A DNA stretch of 64,000 bases. It comes from Natrinema salifodinae. Its GTDB lineage: Archaea; Halobacteriota; Halobacteria; Halobacteriales; Natrialbaceae. Of this stretch, positions 9,064 through 17,902 are shown piece by piece; position 1 is the stretch's first letter; every line of letters starts with the position of its first letter. The stretch lies in contig NZ_FOIS01000001.1 of assembly GCF_900110455.1 (NCBI RefSeq), forward strand, positions 434,001-498,000. Reading direction: 5' to 3'. The notes under the pieces were generated by a model, which ran no database searches, had not been told where the DNA came from, and was given only the letters and a program-made list of their open reading frames with translations. Made by a program: the position numbers and the translations under genes.

Positions 9064-10491
9064 TCAGAACGCGAACATCTCGGCGTCGACCGCGAAGAAG
9101 ACCGCGAAGTACAGGACGAACGCGAGTGCGAGTACCCACTGGCCGAGCGAGACGTCGTCAGTTTCGCCCATGGCGGCCTTGACGACCGGGTAGCTCATGA
9201 TCCCGGCGGCCAGGCCGTTCGAGATCGAGGCGGTCAGCGGCATGATCGTGATCGTCAGCCCGCCGGCGATTGCCCAGGCCGGGTCCTGCCAGTCGATGTC
9301 GGCGACGCCCTGGAGCATGATGATCCCGACGACGACCAGCGCGACGTAGGTCGCGTACTGCGGGATGGCGCTGATCACCGGGACGAGCAACAGGGACAGC
9401 AGGAAGAGGAGACCGACGACGAGAGCGGTACAGCCGGTCCGGCCGCCCTCCTCGACCCCGGTCGAGGACTCGATGAAGGTCGTCACCGTCGAGGTGCCGA
9501 TCATCGCGCCGATGGTGGTCCCGACCGCGTCGGCCATCAGCGGTTTCTCGATCTCGGGGAGGTCACCCTCCTCGTTCAGGAAGCCGCCGATCTGCGAGAC
9601 GCCGATGAGCGTCCCGGCGGTGTCGAAGAAGTCGACGAAGAAGAACGTGAAGACGACCAGTACGAAGACGAGCGGATCGTCGGTGATCATGCCGAGCCCG
9701 TCGACGAACCCGGCGACGAGCGGCGTGAAGTCGTACTGGACGCTCGCGATCACGTTCAGGAGGCCCTCGTTCGAGAACTGCTCGTAGCTCCCGGGTGGCG
9801 TGAGCGTGCCTGGCGAGGTGACGCCGAGGAGGGTCAACAGCCAACCGGCGACCGCGGTCGCGAGAATGCCGATGACGATCGAGCCGCGGATCCCGCGGGC
9901 GTGGAGGACGAGCATCAGCGCCAGGCCGGCCAGCGAGAGCGCGGCGACGGCGCTCGTCGCGACGTTGCCCATCGTCACGAGCGTGTCGGGGTCGCTGACG
10001 ACGAGTTGCATCTCCTGGAGACCCAGGAAGAGCAGGTAGACGCCGATCCCGGCCCCGACGGCGAACTTGACCGGTTCGGGGAACAGTTCGATGACGTACC
10101 GGCGCGCGCCGACGGCGGTCAGCGCGATGAAGACGATCCCTTCGACGAAGACCGCCGCGAGCGCGACCTGCCACGGGACGCCCAGTCCGAGGACGACCGT
10201 AAACGCGAAGAAGGCGTTCAGGCCCATCCCGGGTGCGAGCCCGAAGGGCCGGTTCGCCCAGAGCGCCATTACGCCGATCGCGACCACCGACGCGAGGATC
10301 GTCGCCACGGCGATCATCTGTTGGATCTCCCCCTGTCCGTAGCCGTCGATCGTGATCGCCTCGCTGAGGATGATCGGATTGACGACGATGATATAGGACA
10401 TCGCCAGGAAGGTCGTCACCCCCGCGATGGCTTCCGTCTCGAGGTCAGTATCGTGTTCGTCGAACCCGAAGTACCGGTCGATAGCCCCCAT
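9064..10491 (-). CDS. NCS2 (AzgA-type) purine/nucleobase permease
   Basis: A 475-residue protein with 12-14 predicted membrane helices that imports purine bases with protons. The N-terminal FGFDEHDTDLETEAIAGVTT and PGMGLNAFFAF are characteristic of the AzgA subgroup (adenine/guanine/hypoxanthine). The binding-site region reads GTSTVTTFIESSTGVEEGGR in the second half. Some NCS2 members take xanthine or uracil, so the exact base is an inference. It is divergent from trkA, with a 236-nt spacer that holds AT-rich promoter elements on both sides. Confidence 0.92.
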   Translation of the reverse strand: MGAIDRYFGFDEHDTDLETEAIAGVTTFLAMSYIIVVNPIILSEAITIDGYGQGEIQQMIAVATILASVVAIGVMALWANRPFGLAPGMGLNAFFAFTVVLGLGVPWQVALAAVFVEGIVFIALTAVGARRYVIELFPEPVKFAVGAGIGVYLLFLGLQEMQLVVSDPDTLVTMGNVATSAVAALSLAGLALMLVLHARGIRGSIVIGILATAVAGWLLTLLGVTSPGTLTPPGSYEQFSNEGLLNVIASVQYDFTPLVAGFVDGLGMITDDPLVFVLVVFTFFFVDFFDTAGTLIGVSQIGGFLNEEGDLPEIEKPLMADAVGTTIGAMIGTSTVTTFIESSTGVEEGGRTGCTALVVGLLFLLSLLLVPVISAIPQYATYVALVVVGIIMLQGVADIDWQDPAWAIAGGLTITIMPLTASISNGLAAGIMSYPVVKAAMGETDDVSLGQWVLALAFVLYFAVFFAVDAEMFAF

Positions 10492-10727
10492 ATTGGATGT
10501 TCGAGCATAGAAACACGGATTAGTTAAGCGTTCTTGTCCGCATCGGCGCCCATAGTATTCACGTCCATGTATATGATAGCGAGTATAACGGTCCGCGTCG
10601 AGCCGACACCAGGGAGACGGGCACCGAACGTCGGCCGCGAGCAGCCCGCGAGCGGCGGTCTCGAGCGGTCACGGCGCCGGCGGGACGAACGTATTTCACC
10701 TCGGAGCGCGTACCGTACTCTTGTACC

Positions 10728-11390
10728 ATGAGGTTTGTCATCGTGGGATACGGCCGGGTCGGTTCGCGGACCGCGACCATCCTCTCCGAAGAAGGCCATC
10801 AGGTCGTCATCGTCGACAACGACATGGATCGGATCGAGCGCGCCGGCGGCGACGAGTTCGAGACGGTCCGGGGCGACGGCTCCGACGAGGACGTCCTGAT
10901 CGAGGCCGGAATCGAGGACGCGGTCGCGATCGGCGCGTTCACGCCCGATCTCAACGCCAACTTCGCGGCCTGTATGGTCGGCACCCACCACGGCTGCCGG
11001 ACCGTCCTGCGCATCGACGAGGACTACCGCGAGGACATCTACGAGAAGTACGCCGAGGAGGTTGACGAGATCGTCTACCCCGAGCGGCTAGGCGCCGCGG
11101 GCGCGAAGACGGCCCTGCTGGGCGGCGACTTCAACGTCGTCGCCGACCTGGCGGCGAACCTCCAGTTGACCGTCTTCGAGATCCGGGAGGGATCGCCGGC
11201 GGTCGGCAAACGGATGAGCGAACTCGACTTACCCGAGTCGGCACGGATCTACGCCCACGGCCGCGCCCGCGAACCGCTGACGATTCCGCTTCCGGGCACC
11301 GAGTTCGAGGTTGGCGACGAGGTCGCAGTCATCACGGAGACCGATCGCGCGGAGGCCGTCCGCTCGGCGTTGTTACCCGCGAGCGCGTAG
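10728..11390 (+). CDS. trkA: TrkA-type K+ transport regulatory protein
   Basis: A 220-residue cytoplasmic gating/regulatory protein. Residues 1-130 form an RCK/TrkA-N Rossmann domain with the nucleotide loop GYGRVGS near 7-13 and an acidic strand end at IVDND. Residues ~140-216 form a TrkA-C domain. These proteins bind NAD(H) or ATP and control a Trk/Ktr potassium channel. No TrkH partner is seen in this window, so it must act with a distant subunit. In haloarchaea potassium import is central to osmotic balance. Confidence 0.92.
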   Translation: MRFVIVGYGRVGSRTATILSEEGHQVVIVDNDMDRIERAGGDEFETVRGDGSDEDVLIEAGIEDAVAIGAFTPDLNANFAACMVGTHHGCRTVLRIDEDYREDIYEKYAEEVDEIVYPERLGAAGAKTALLGGDFNVVADLAANLQLTVFEIREGSPAVGKRMSELDLPESARIYAHGRAREPLTIPLPGTEFEVGDEVAVITETDRAEAVRSALLPASA

Positions 11391-11463
11391 GACAGGGTTC
11401 GTCGTCGCCGACCGTTCGATCGGTCCGACCGGCCTCTTAAATCCCGCGCTGGCGGCGTCGAAA

Positions 11464-11523
11464 GGGGAAAGGGGGAGAGGAACGGTATCAGGCGCGCAGA
11501 CGGACGGATGGGGAGGGGTGGGG
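11464..11523 (+). repeat. G-rich tracts in the convergent trkA / methylase-like spacer
   Basis: The spacer carries GGGG at 11464-11467, GGGGG at 11471-11475, and a tight set GGGGAGGGGTGGGG at 11510-11523. Three G4 runs with single-base loops plus the earlier runs could fold into a G-quadruplex in DNA or in a trkA 3' transcript. Nothing coding is seen in the 219-nt spacer. Confidence 0.5.
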
Positions 11524-11609
11524 AGACCGTCGGCGCGCCTATTCGTTCCGTCGCACGGGGGGCAAATAAAACCGCGTCAGACGACCGACAGACGGGAGTC
11601 AGACGCGGA

Positions 11610-12698
11610 TCAGTTCCCGGTTGCCTCCTCCGATTCGGGCCGGAAGACGAGCACGTTCTGGTGGACCATCGAAGGGACGAACGAGAAGGGATAGCCGTAG
11701 ACGTGGAGGTCCTTCGTGGGGTCGTACCAGATCAGGGTCGCCGCGAGCGTCAGGGGTGCGGTCGACTCGATCGCGTCGGCGAGTTCGGCCGAGAGGAATT
11801 CGTAGGACTGCTCGCGATACATATCGCCGATGAAGACGACGACGTGGCCGTCCGGCGTGACCGCGTCCGCGAACCGGTCGAACTTGGCCGCCATCTCGGC
11901 GAGCCAGGCGGCCTTCGTCTGCGTCTCGTCGCGCTCGTCGGGTTTGTCGCCCGCGTCGGCTCCGTCAGGCCCCTCGGCGTCGGTCTCGCCGGGTCCGTCC
12001 CCGTCGAACGACCCCAACTTGCTCTCGCGGGTTCGTCGCTCGTTGCGCGTCTGCTCGAGTTCGTCCATGTGCCAGTAGGGAACGTCCGTTAGCAGGAGGT
12101 CGATCGAGTCGTCGGGGACGTCGTCGATCAGGTCGGCGCAGTCGCCGCGGCGCATGTCCTGGTCGGCGAGCGGGGGCTCGCCGCGGGCGCGCCGCTCCTC
12201 GTTCTCCGCTTCGAGCACGTTCTGGTAGATGTCGACCCACCGCTCGGTGCGCTCGAAGCCGATCGCCTCCCGGAGCCCCGTCCCCTCGTGTTCGCAGAGG
12301 CTCGCGCCGAGTAAGGTGCCGCCGACGCCGGCGAAGGGGTCGAGTACGGTGTCGCCGGCCTTGCTGAACCGGCCGATCAGCTCCGCGCAGAGCCGTGGGG
12401 GCTTCTGGCCGCCGTGTTCGCTGCGCAGGTCGTGCTGGAGGGCCGGCGGATACCCCTCCGCGATCACGGACTTCGTGGCGTACTTCCATTCCCTACCCGT
12501 GAGATCGTTCACCCGGTTTCGCTCGTCGTAGACCCCCCGCCCCTCGACGTAGCGCTGGTGGTCCGCGAGCTCGTCGGTGTCGATCACTTCGCCGTCCTCG
12601 ACCGGCAGGGACTCTTCCCGTGCGCGCTCGGCGTCGAACGTCCCGTCCTCGTCGATGACCAGGCGACTCTGGCGGTGTCGCTCCCCGTCGTCTGTCAT
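11610..12698 (-). CDS. Orphan N6/N4 DNA-methylase-like protein
   Basis: A 362-residue AdoMet-dependent methyltransferase-fold protein. The AdoMet-binding motif TVLDPFAGVGGT lies in the second quarter; the catalytic motif that is usually DPPY/NPPY reads DVPYW further on. The order (binding motif first) and an acidic Asp/Gly insert of about 40 residues after the catalytic motif are visible. The ATG at 12698 is preferred over a GTG 15 nt upstream because the minus-strand TATA-like GTTTAAGC at about 12722-12729 is ~27 nt away. No restriction endonuclease is adjacent. It may methylate DNA as an orphan enzyme, or RNA; the altered motif makes activity uncertain. Confidence 0.75.
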   Translation of the reverse strand: MTDDGERHRQSRLVIDEDGTFDAERAREESLPVEDGEVIDTDELADHQRYVEGRGVYDERNRVNDLTGREWKYATKSVIAEGYPPALQHDLRSEHGGQKPPRLCAELIGRFSKAGDTVLDPFAGVGGTLLGASLCEHEGTGLREAIGFERTERWVDIYQNVLEAENEERRARGEPPLADQDMRRGDCADLIDDVPDDSIDLLLTDVPYWHMDELEQTRNERRTRESKLGSFDGDGPGETDAEGPDGADAGDKPDERDETQTKAAWLAEMAAKFDRFADAVTPDGHVVVFIGDMYREQSYEFLSAELADAIESTAPLTLAATLIWYDPTKDLHVYGYPFSFVPSMVHQNVLVFRPESEEATGN

Positions 12699-12969
12699 AC
12701 CCCGACTGCTCACGCGGACCGCTTAAACGCTTTTTCACGGCCTCGTCCAAGGCCCGTCGCTTCGATGTCGTTCGTCGGAGACGCCGCTCCGTTCGTCGCC
12801 GGCGTCCTGGCGCTGTGGGCCAGCGTGATCCGTGTGTCGCGTCGGAGGAGTGGGAGCGGCGGCCGGCGGGAGCGGAGACGACCGGGGACGAGCCACGCGA
12901 TCGGTCGCACGAGGGTGGTGACGCGAGTGTTAGCGGGTCCATTTGTATCCGCCGGCCGTAGGCTCGCGT

Positions 12970-13977
12970 ATGAACATGCTCGTCGACGGCGAGTGGCGGA
13001 CCGACGCGCACGAGACGACGAACGAGGAGGGGGCGTTCGAGCGTCAGGAGACGGCGTTCCGAAACCGGATCCGCGACGAGTCCGACGCCGAGTTTCAGCT
13101 GGAGGCGGGCCGGTACCACCTCTACGTCTCCTCCGCGTGCCCGTGGGCCCACCGGACGTTGGTCACGCGAGCGCTGACGGGCCTTGAGGACTCGATTTCC
13201 GTCTCAGTGGTCGACCCCTACCGCGACGAGGATGGCTGGCAGTTCACGCCCGAGAAGGAGGGATGTACGCGCGATCACGTCCACGACGCGGACTACCTTC
13301 GGGAGCTGTACGTCCGGGCCGATCCGGACGCCACCTGTCGCGTGACGGTGCCGGTCCTCTGGGACAAGCAGACGGACACCATCGTCAACAACGAGTCCGC
13401 GGAGATCATGCGGATGCTCGACACCGAGTTCGACGGTGTCGCGAGCCGGGACGTGGATATCTACCCCGAGGACTATCGGGACGCGGTCGACCGGATCATC
13501 GACGAGATCTACGAGCCGATCAACAACGGGGTCTACCGCGCCGGCTTCGCGACCGAGCAAGCGCCCTACGACGAGGCGGTCGACGACCTCTTTTCGGCGC
13601 TCGACCACTGGGACGAGGTCCTGGCGGACCAGCGCTACCTCGCCGGCGATCGGCTGACCGAGGCCGACGTCGCGATGTTCACGACGCTCGTCAGGTTCGA
13701 CAGTGTATACCACACCCACTTCATGTGTAACGTTCAGTACGTCCGCGAGTACGACAACCTCTGGCCGTACCTGCGCGATCTCTACCAGACGCCAGGCGTC
13801 GCGAAAACGGTGAACATGGACCACATCACGGAACACTACTACACGACTCACCCGGACGTCAACCCCAGCGGAATCATCGCGCGCGGTCCGGACCTAAACT
13901 TCGAGGCGTCTCACGACCGCGACGAACTTCCGGGCGGGCCGCCGTCGGACCTGACCGCGGCGGCGAGCGACGACTAA
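12970..13977 (+). CDS. Glutathionyl-hydroquinone reductase homologue (Xi-class GST)
   Basis: A 335-residue protein of the ECM4/YqjG family. The thioredoxin-fold N-domain carries the signature SSACPWAHRT, whose cysteine is the catalytic residue that strips a thiol from glutathionyl-quinones. An all-helical C-domain contains RYLAGDRLTEADVAMF. The ATG at 12970 gives MNMLVDGEW, the expected start; a longer ORF from 12943 has no support. Because haloarchaea make gamma-glutamylcysteine rather than glutathione, that thiol is the likely partner. It is divergent from the methylase-like gene. Confidence 0.9.
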   Translation: MNMLVDGEWRTDAHETTNEEGAFERQETAFRNRIRDESDAEFQLEAGRYHLYVSSACPWAHRTLVTRALTGLEDSISVSVVDPYRDEDGWQFTPEKEGCTRDHVHDADYLRELYVRADPDATCRVTVPVLWDKQTDTIVNNESAEIMRMLDTEFDGVASRDVDIYPEDYRDAVDRIIDEIYEPINNGVYRAGFATEQAPYDEAVDDLFSALDHWDEVLADQRYLAGDRLTEADVAMFTTLVRFDSVYHTHFMCNVQYVREYDNLWPYLRDLYQTPGVAKTVNMDHITEHYYTTHPDVNPSGIIARGPDLNFEASHDRDELPGGPPSDLTAAASDD

Positions 13978-14084
13978 CGGCCGTCTCGGTCGAGTAAAAA
14001 CGCGGGTTGCGGATCCCGGGTCGCTGATTTCTGGGTTCCCTTTTGCTTCCGTCTTCCTTACCTACTGTTCAGGTGGCTGCCGGC

Positions 14085-14312
14085 TTACGATCCGCTTGGC
14101 GGCTGACCCGACTCGCGGCCGCGCCGCCAGTCCTCGAAGCTGTGCTCGAACTCGTCCTCGGAGACGAATACTTTCCAGAGGATCCACGCGGGGACGAGCA
14201 CCGGGATCACCGGAATGAGGACGATGACGAGAATCGCGGCCATCACGTAGCCGAACAGGGTCATCTGGGTGTTCGGCCCGTAGCCGGTCGATTCGGACAC
14301 CTTGATAGACAT
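14085..14312 (-). CDS. Small haloarchaeal membrane protein
   Basis: A 75-residue protein with a hydrophobic segment from about residue 20 to 48 (GYVMAAILVIVLIPVIPVLV) and a charged C-terminal tail FEHSFEDWRRGRESG. The N-terminus is polar. It resembles a short conserved haloarchaeal family of unknown function. One long or two tightly packed membrane helices are possible. It lies between the GST-like gene (convergent) and the epimerase gene (same direction as this one). Confidence 0.7.
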   Translation of the reverse strand: MSIKVSESTGYGPNTQMTLFGYVMAAILVIVLIPVIPVLVPAWILWKVFVSEDEFEHSFEDWRRGRESGQPPSGS

Positions 14313-14390
14313 GTGTGTTAGTACGAACGTGTCGATATTCCGTCTTTCGATCCCGGACCCGTCGTCGGCGCACGGTCGTGATCGGAACCG

Positions 14391-15197
14391 TCAGGTCGTC
14401 TCGGGGCCGTCGCGACCGTTCGACTCGTCGCTCAGCACCGCTTCGGCGTTGTCCTGCGGTCGATACCCGAGTTCGAGCATGGTCTCGGACAGCGAGAGGA
14501 ACCGCTCGGAATTATCGGAGATTCCGTGGGCGATCAGCGGCGTCGTCTCGAGCGTCGTCGTCGCGGCCGCGTTGAGCACCCGTCGGCAGTCCTCGGGACT
14601 GAGCCACATCGCGCGGGCGTACCGCTCGCCGGAGGCGTCCCGCTCCTCGCATTCCTGCCGGAGTTCGTCGCGGGTGAGCAGCCAGCCGATCCGCAGGTTG
14701 ACCACGTCGAAGCCGTGGCGTTTCGCGTAGTACGATCCCATCGCCTCGCCGAAGACCTTCGTGACGCCGTAGTAGGTGTCGGGGTCCGCCGGACCGTCCG
14801 GTCTGACGATCCCCGGGTTCCCGACCGTCGACTCCGGTCGGATCCCCGAGACGGTGTTTTTCATGTTGACCGCGTGGTTCGAACTCGCGAAGACCACCCG
14901 CTCGAGGTTGTTCGCCGCCGCGGCCTCGAACGCGTTGTAGACCCCGTCGACGTTCGGCCCGCGGACCTCGTCCCACTCGGCCCGCGGCGACGGGTTGGCT
15001 GCCAGGTGGATCAGCACGTCCTGGCCGTCGAGCGCGTCGACGAACTGCTCGCGGTCGGTGATCTCGAGGGGCTCCGCGTCGAGATCCTCGGTCTCGCTGT
15101 GAGAGAAGAGGGTGAGGTCGTGATCGTCGTCAGGAAACGCGTCGATGGCCTCCCTGCCCACGTTGCCCGATGCGCCGGTGATGGCGATATCGGTCAT
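14391..15197 (-). CDS. NAD-dependent sugar (phosphate) dehydrogenase, extended SDR (Azf-like)
   Basis: A 268-residue extended short-chain dehydrogenase. ATG 15197 puts the dinucleotide motif GASGNVG at residues 7-13. The catalytic pair lies in YYGVTKVFGE (YxxxK) and the upstream Ser is in the FASSNHAVN motif. This compact subgroup includes uronate dehydrogenase and the haloarchaeal NAD-dependent glucose-6-phosphate dehydrogenase Azf. Its preferred sugar cannot be decided from sequence. The next gene in the same direction is a zinc-type alcohol dehydrogenase, 166 nt upstream. Confidence 0.82.
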   Translation of the reverse strand: MTDIAITGASGNVGREAIDAFPDDDHDLTLFSHSETEDLDAEPLEITDREQFVDALDGQDVLIHLAANPSPRAEWDEVRGPNVDGVYNAFEAAAANNLERVVFASSNHAVNMKNTVSGIRPESTVGNPGIVRPDGPADPDTYYGVTKVFGEAMGSYYAKRHGFDVVNLRIGWLLTRDELRQECEERDASGERYARAMWLSPEDCRRVLNAAATTTLETTPLIAHGISDNSERFLSLSETMLELGYRPQDNAEAVLSDESNGRDGPETT

Positions 15198-15363
15198 ACG
15201 GAATGGACAGCGAACGGCCGGAAATAGGTCGGGCCGGCGCGTTCCGGCCTGGGCGCGGCAGAACGAACCATCGGTGAATGCCGCGTAGCAACTGGTGGCG
15301 ACGGAACTCCGAAAGCCCGACGGTAGTGAGACCTGCCGGCCGAAGCCCTCCGAATCGGCCCCG

Positions 15364-16389
15364 CTACGGCTCGACGACGATCTTTCCGACGCTCTCGCGG
15401 TCCCGCATCGCCGCGAAGGCCGCGTCGGTGTCCGCGAGCGAGTAGGTCTCGTCGATTTCCGGTCGCAGTCGGCCGTCGGCCGCGAGTTCGACGAGCCGAC
15501 GCAGGTCGTCCTGGGTGCCCATCGTCGAGCCGACGACGCGCTTGTGGCCCAGGAAGAGATCGGGCACATCGATCGTCGACTCGTCGCCGGCCGTGCGACC
15601 GCAGATCACCATCGTCCCGCCGCGGCGCATGACCGCCTGGCCGAGCGCTGTGAACTCGCCGCCGAGGTGGTTGACGACCGCGTCGGGCGTCCCGATTTCC
15701 TCGACTTCCGCGCGGATCTCGTCGGTGTCGGCCGACTCGATGCCGTGATCCAGGCCGAGGTCGCGGACGCGGTCGAGTTTCTCGGGAGAGGAGGACGTCC
15801 CGATCGTCGTCGCGCCGAGGATATCGGCGAGCTGAATCGCCGCGACGCCGACGCCGCCGGTCGCGCCGGGAACGAAGACCAGGTCACCCGCGCCGACGTC
15901 GGCCCGCCGGAGCATGTGGAAGGCGGTCATGTAGGCCGTCGGGATCGCGGCGGCGGTCGTCGCGTCCACGTCGTCCGGCAGCGAGAGGAGTCGGTCGGCC
16001 TGAACGCTGGCGGTCTCGGCCAGGCCGCCGTGGTACAGCGAGAACCGCTCGCACATGTTCTCCGGGCCCTCGCGACAGAACCGGCAGGTGCCGCAGGTCT
16101 GATTCGGGCAAAGGAGGACCCTGTCGCCGGGCTCGACGCCGGTATCGGCGTCGGCGACATCGTCGCCGACCTCGCTTACGACGCCGGCCACGTCGAGCCC
16201 CGTGACGAACGGCAGGTCGTCGGCGTCGACCATCGCCGAATCGCCCTCGAGGATCCAGAGGTCGTGGCGGTTGATCGCGCAGGCCTCGACGTCGATCAGG
16301 GCCTCGCCCGGGCCAGGCTCGGGCTCGTCGCGGTCGATCACGCTCACTCCCTCGGGACCGATCAGTTCGGTGAAGACTGCGGCTCGCAT
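15364..16389 (-). CDS. Zinc-dependent alcohol dehydrogenase family (MDR) oxidoreductase
   Basis: A 341-residue medium-chain dehydrogenase. The N-terminal GroES-like domain begins MRAAVFTELIGPEGVSV and contains the structural-zinc cysteine cluster CPNQTCGTCRFC. The Rossmann domain carries VPGATGGVGVAAIQLA. The start at ATG 16389 fits the family; longer ORFs upstream are spurious. The substrate is unknown; homologues act as quinone oxidoreductases or secondary alcohol dehydrogenases. It is divergent from the ferredoxin gene with a 130-nt spacer. Confidence 0.9.
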   Translation of the reverse strand: MRAAVFTELIGPEGVSVIDRDEPEPGPGEALIDVEACAINRHDLWILEGDSAMVDADDLPFVTGLDVAGVVSEVGDDVADADTGVEPGDRVLLCPNQTCGTCRFCREGPENMCERFSLYHGGLAETASVQADRLLSLPDDVDATTAAAIPTAYMTAFHMLRRADVGAGDLVFVPGATGGVGVAAIQLADILGATTIGTSSSPEKLDRVRDLGLDHGIESADTDEIRAEVEEIGTPDAVVNHLGGEFTALGQAVMRRGGTMVICGRTAGDESTIDVPDLFLGHKRVVGSTMGTQDDLRRLVELAADGRLRPEIDETYSLADTDAAFAAMRDRESVGKIVVEP

Positions 16390-16519
16390 CGGTTCCCGAG
16401 TGGGCTTCGAGCGCAAAGATCCTAGGGAAGGCGGCACCGAACGGGCGGTCCGGACGCCGGCCAGGCGGCTTGCGACCCGCCACCACAGCCCTTTTTCCCG
16501 ATCGGCCGTACGTGTATCC

Positions 16520-16894
16520 GTGACCGATCCCACGACGTGGGACGTCGAACTTCGAATTCCCGCGGACGCCGACGTAGACGCCGCCGGCGAGTCCCGGACC
16601 ATCGAGGTCGACGAGGACGAGTCGATCCTCGCGGCGGCCCGCGCGGCCGGCATCTGGCTGTCCGCGGACTGCCAGCAGGGGTGGTGTATCACCTGCGGCG
16701 CGAAACTCCTCGAGGGTGAGGTCGATCACAGTCGGGCCAAGCGATACTACCCGGAGGACGAGGCGGCGAACTTCGTGCTCACCTGCGTCGCGCGACCCCG
16801 TGCGGACTGCGTCATCGAGGTCGAACGGCACGACGAACTGCTCCGCCACCGCGCCGACCACGACAAGCCACCTGGCCGGTCGAAGCTCGGGTGA
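16520..16894 (+). CDS. 2Fe-2S plant-type ferredoxin
   Basis: A 124-residue electron carrier. The cluster ligands are in DCQQGWCITCGAKL (C-x4-C-x2-C) with the fourth Cys in VLTCVARP. That arrangement is the chloroplast/halobacterial [2Fe-2S] pattern. The GTG at 16520 (VTDPTTWDVEL) is chosen because upstream in-frame codons overlap the divergent promoter. It lacks the long acidic N-terminal insertion of the major halobacterial ferredoxin, so it is a secondary paralogue. A DCC-family protein follows 66 nt downstream. Confidence 0.88.
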   Translation: MTDPTTWDVELRIPADADVDAAGESRTIEVDEDESILAAARAAGIWLSADCQQGWCITCGAKLLEGEVDHSRAKRYYPEDEAANFVLTCVARPRADCVIEVERHDELLRHRADHDKPPGRSKLG

Positions 16895-16960
16895 GGATCG
16901 ATCGACGCGACCGGCGACTGCCCGCCGAACGTTTTCCGATTCGCCGTCGAACGAGCCCGT

Positions 16961-17407
16961 ATGACGACGGCGGACCCGCAGTCGGAGTTCACCGGCATCC
17001 TGCTCTACGACGGCGACTGCCCGTTCTGCTCGGCGGCCTCGACCGCGATGCGCCAACTCGACAGCGTCGGCGTCGTGCCGTGGGACGATCCGGCGGCCCA
17101 GGCGTTCCTCGAGGCCCAGTTCGACGAGACGCCGTTCGCGCTCTTCTTCGCGGATATTGAGGCCGAGACAGTCTGGTCGGGCCGAGCCGCGGCGACCGAG
17201 CTGTGTAAGCGAGCCGGTATGCCGGTACTAGTCCAGGACATCGTCGACGGGAATTACGAGCAATTCGCGGACGCGATTCAGTCAGTGGTCGGCGCCGACC
17301 GCGAGCTCGATCCGTACCACGACGCGTATCCGATGGCCGACGACGCCGCGGCGCTGTTCGATCGCCTGGCGGCGAAGGGCGACCGGACGCACGTGCCGAA
17401 CGCCTGA
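16961..17407 (+). CDS. DCC-family (DUF393) thiol-disulfide oxidoreductase-like protein
   Basis: A 148-residue protein of the DUF393/YuxK family. The hallmark LLYDGDCPFCSAAS lies at about 15-28, a thioredoxin-like CxxC motif. A second cysteine is in ELCKRAGMP. Functions in this family are not well established; some members accompany HTTM or electron-transport genes. It follows the ferredoxin gene in the same direction and may be co-transcribed. Confidence 0.87.
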   Translation: MTTADPQSEFTGILLYDGDCPFCSAASTAMRQLDSVGVVPWDDPAAQAFLEAQFDETPFALFFADIEAETVWSGRAAATELCKRAGMPVLVQDIVDGNYEQFADAIQSVVGADRELDPYHDAYPMADDAAALFDRLAAKGDRTHVPNA

Positions 17408-17497
17408 CGCCTCGCCACCCGGTCCGAGTATCGACCGGTCGGAACCGTCGACCCGCCGTCAGCCCGGTCGCGGGCCGCACGAGCTATCGGCCGCCGG

Positions 17498-17902
17498 TCA
17501 CTGCACGTCGATCTCTCCCCGCATCGAACTCGGGTGGATCTGGCAGTAGTACTCGGCCATCTCGTCCGTCGCCGTGAAGGTAACCGACTGGGTCGCCCCT
17601 TCCTCGCCGACCAGGTCCGTCGCGAGCAGGTCCGCACCGCTCTCGGCTTCGATCGCGAAATTGTGCTGGAGGCCGTCGCCGTTCTCCCAGACCAGCACGT
17701 ACTCCGTTCCCGCGTCGAGCGTCAGCGTCGGGTTCTCCGTTTCCGAGACGTCGTCCGGCGTGACGCCCTGCCAGGCCGACGCGTCGCCGAGGAGCCTGAC
17801 GTCCGCCTGCGCGTCGGTCCCCGCGTCGCCGTTGGCCGCTTGCTCCTCCCCGTCGCCGAACTCCCAGTCCGCGAACGGCCCCTCGACGATCTCGTCTTGC
17901 TC
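17498..17902 (-). pseudogene. Plastocyanin-like domain in frame downstream of a TAG codon
   Basis: These 134 codons continue, without frameshift or further stop, the reading frame of the gene at 17903-18907 beyond its TAG. The C-terminal ~70 residues are a cupredoxin: QHNFAIE supplies one His, and YYCQIHPSSM supplies the Cys, second His and Met of a type-1 copper site. The first start-like codon is a GTG at 17696-17698, inside the domain, so independent translation would lose a strand. It was therefore probably the C-terminal copper domain of a 469-residue fusion, now cut off by a nonsense mutation or reached only by readthrough. Confidence 0.7.

Noticed and set aside
9563-10174. A 203-codon minus-strand frame inside the purine permease
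   Set aside because: Different frame, extremely Arg-rich, no support against the NCS2 frame.
12765-12969. Possible small gene starting MSFVGDAAPFVAGVLALWAS in the methylase/GST spacer
   Set aside because: After about 25 hydrophobic residues the frame becomes Arg/Gly-rich shadow sequence that runs out of frame into the GST gene; no stop or promoter supports it.
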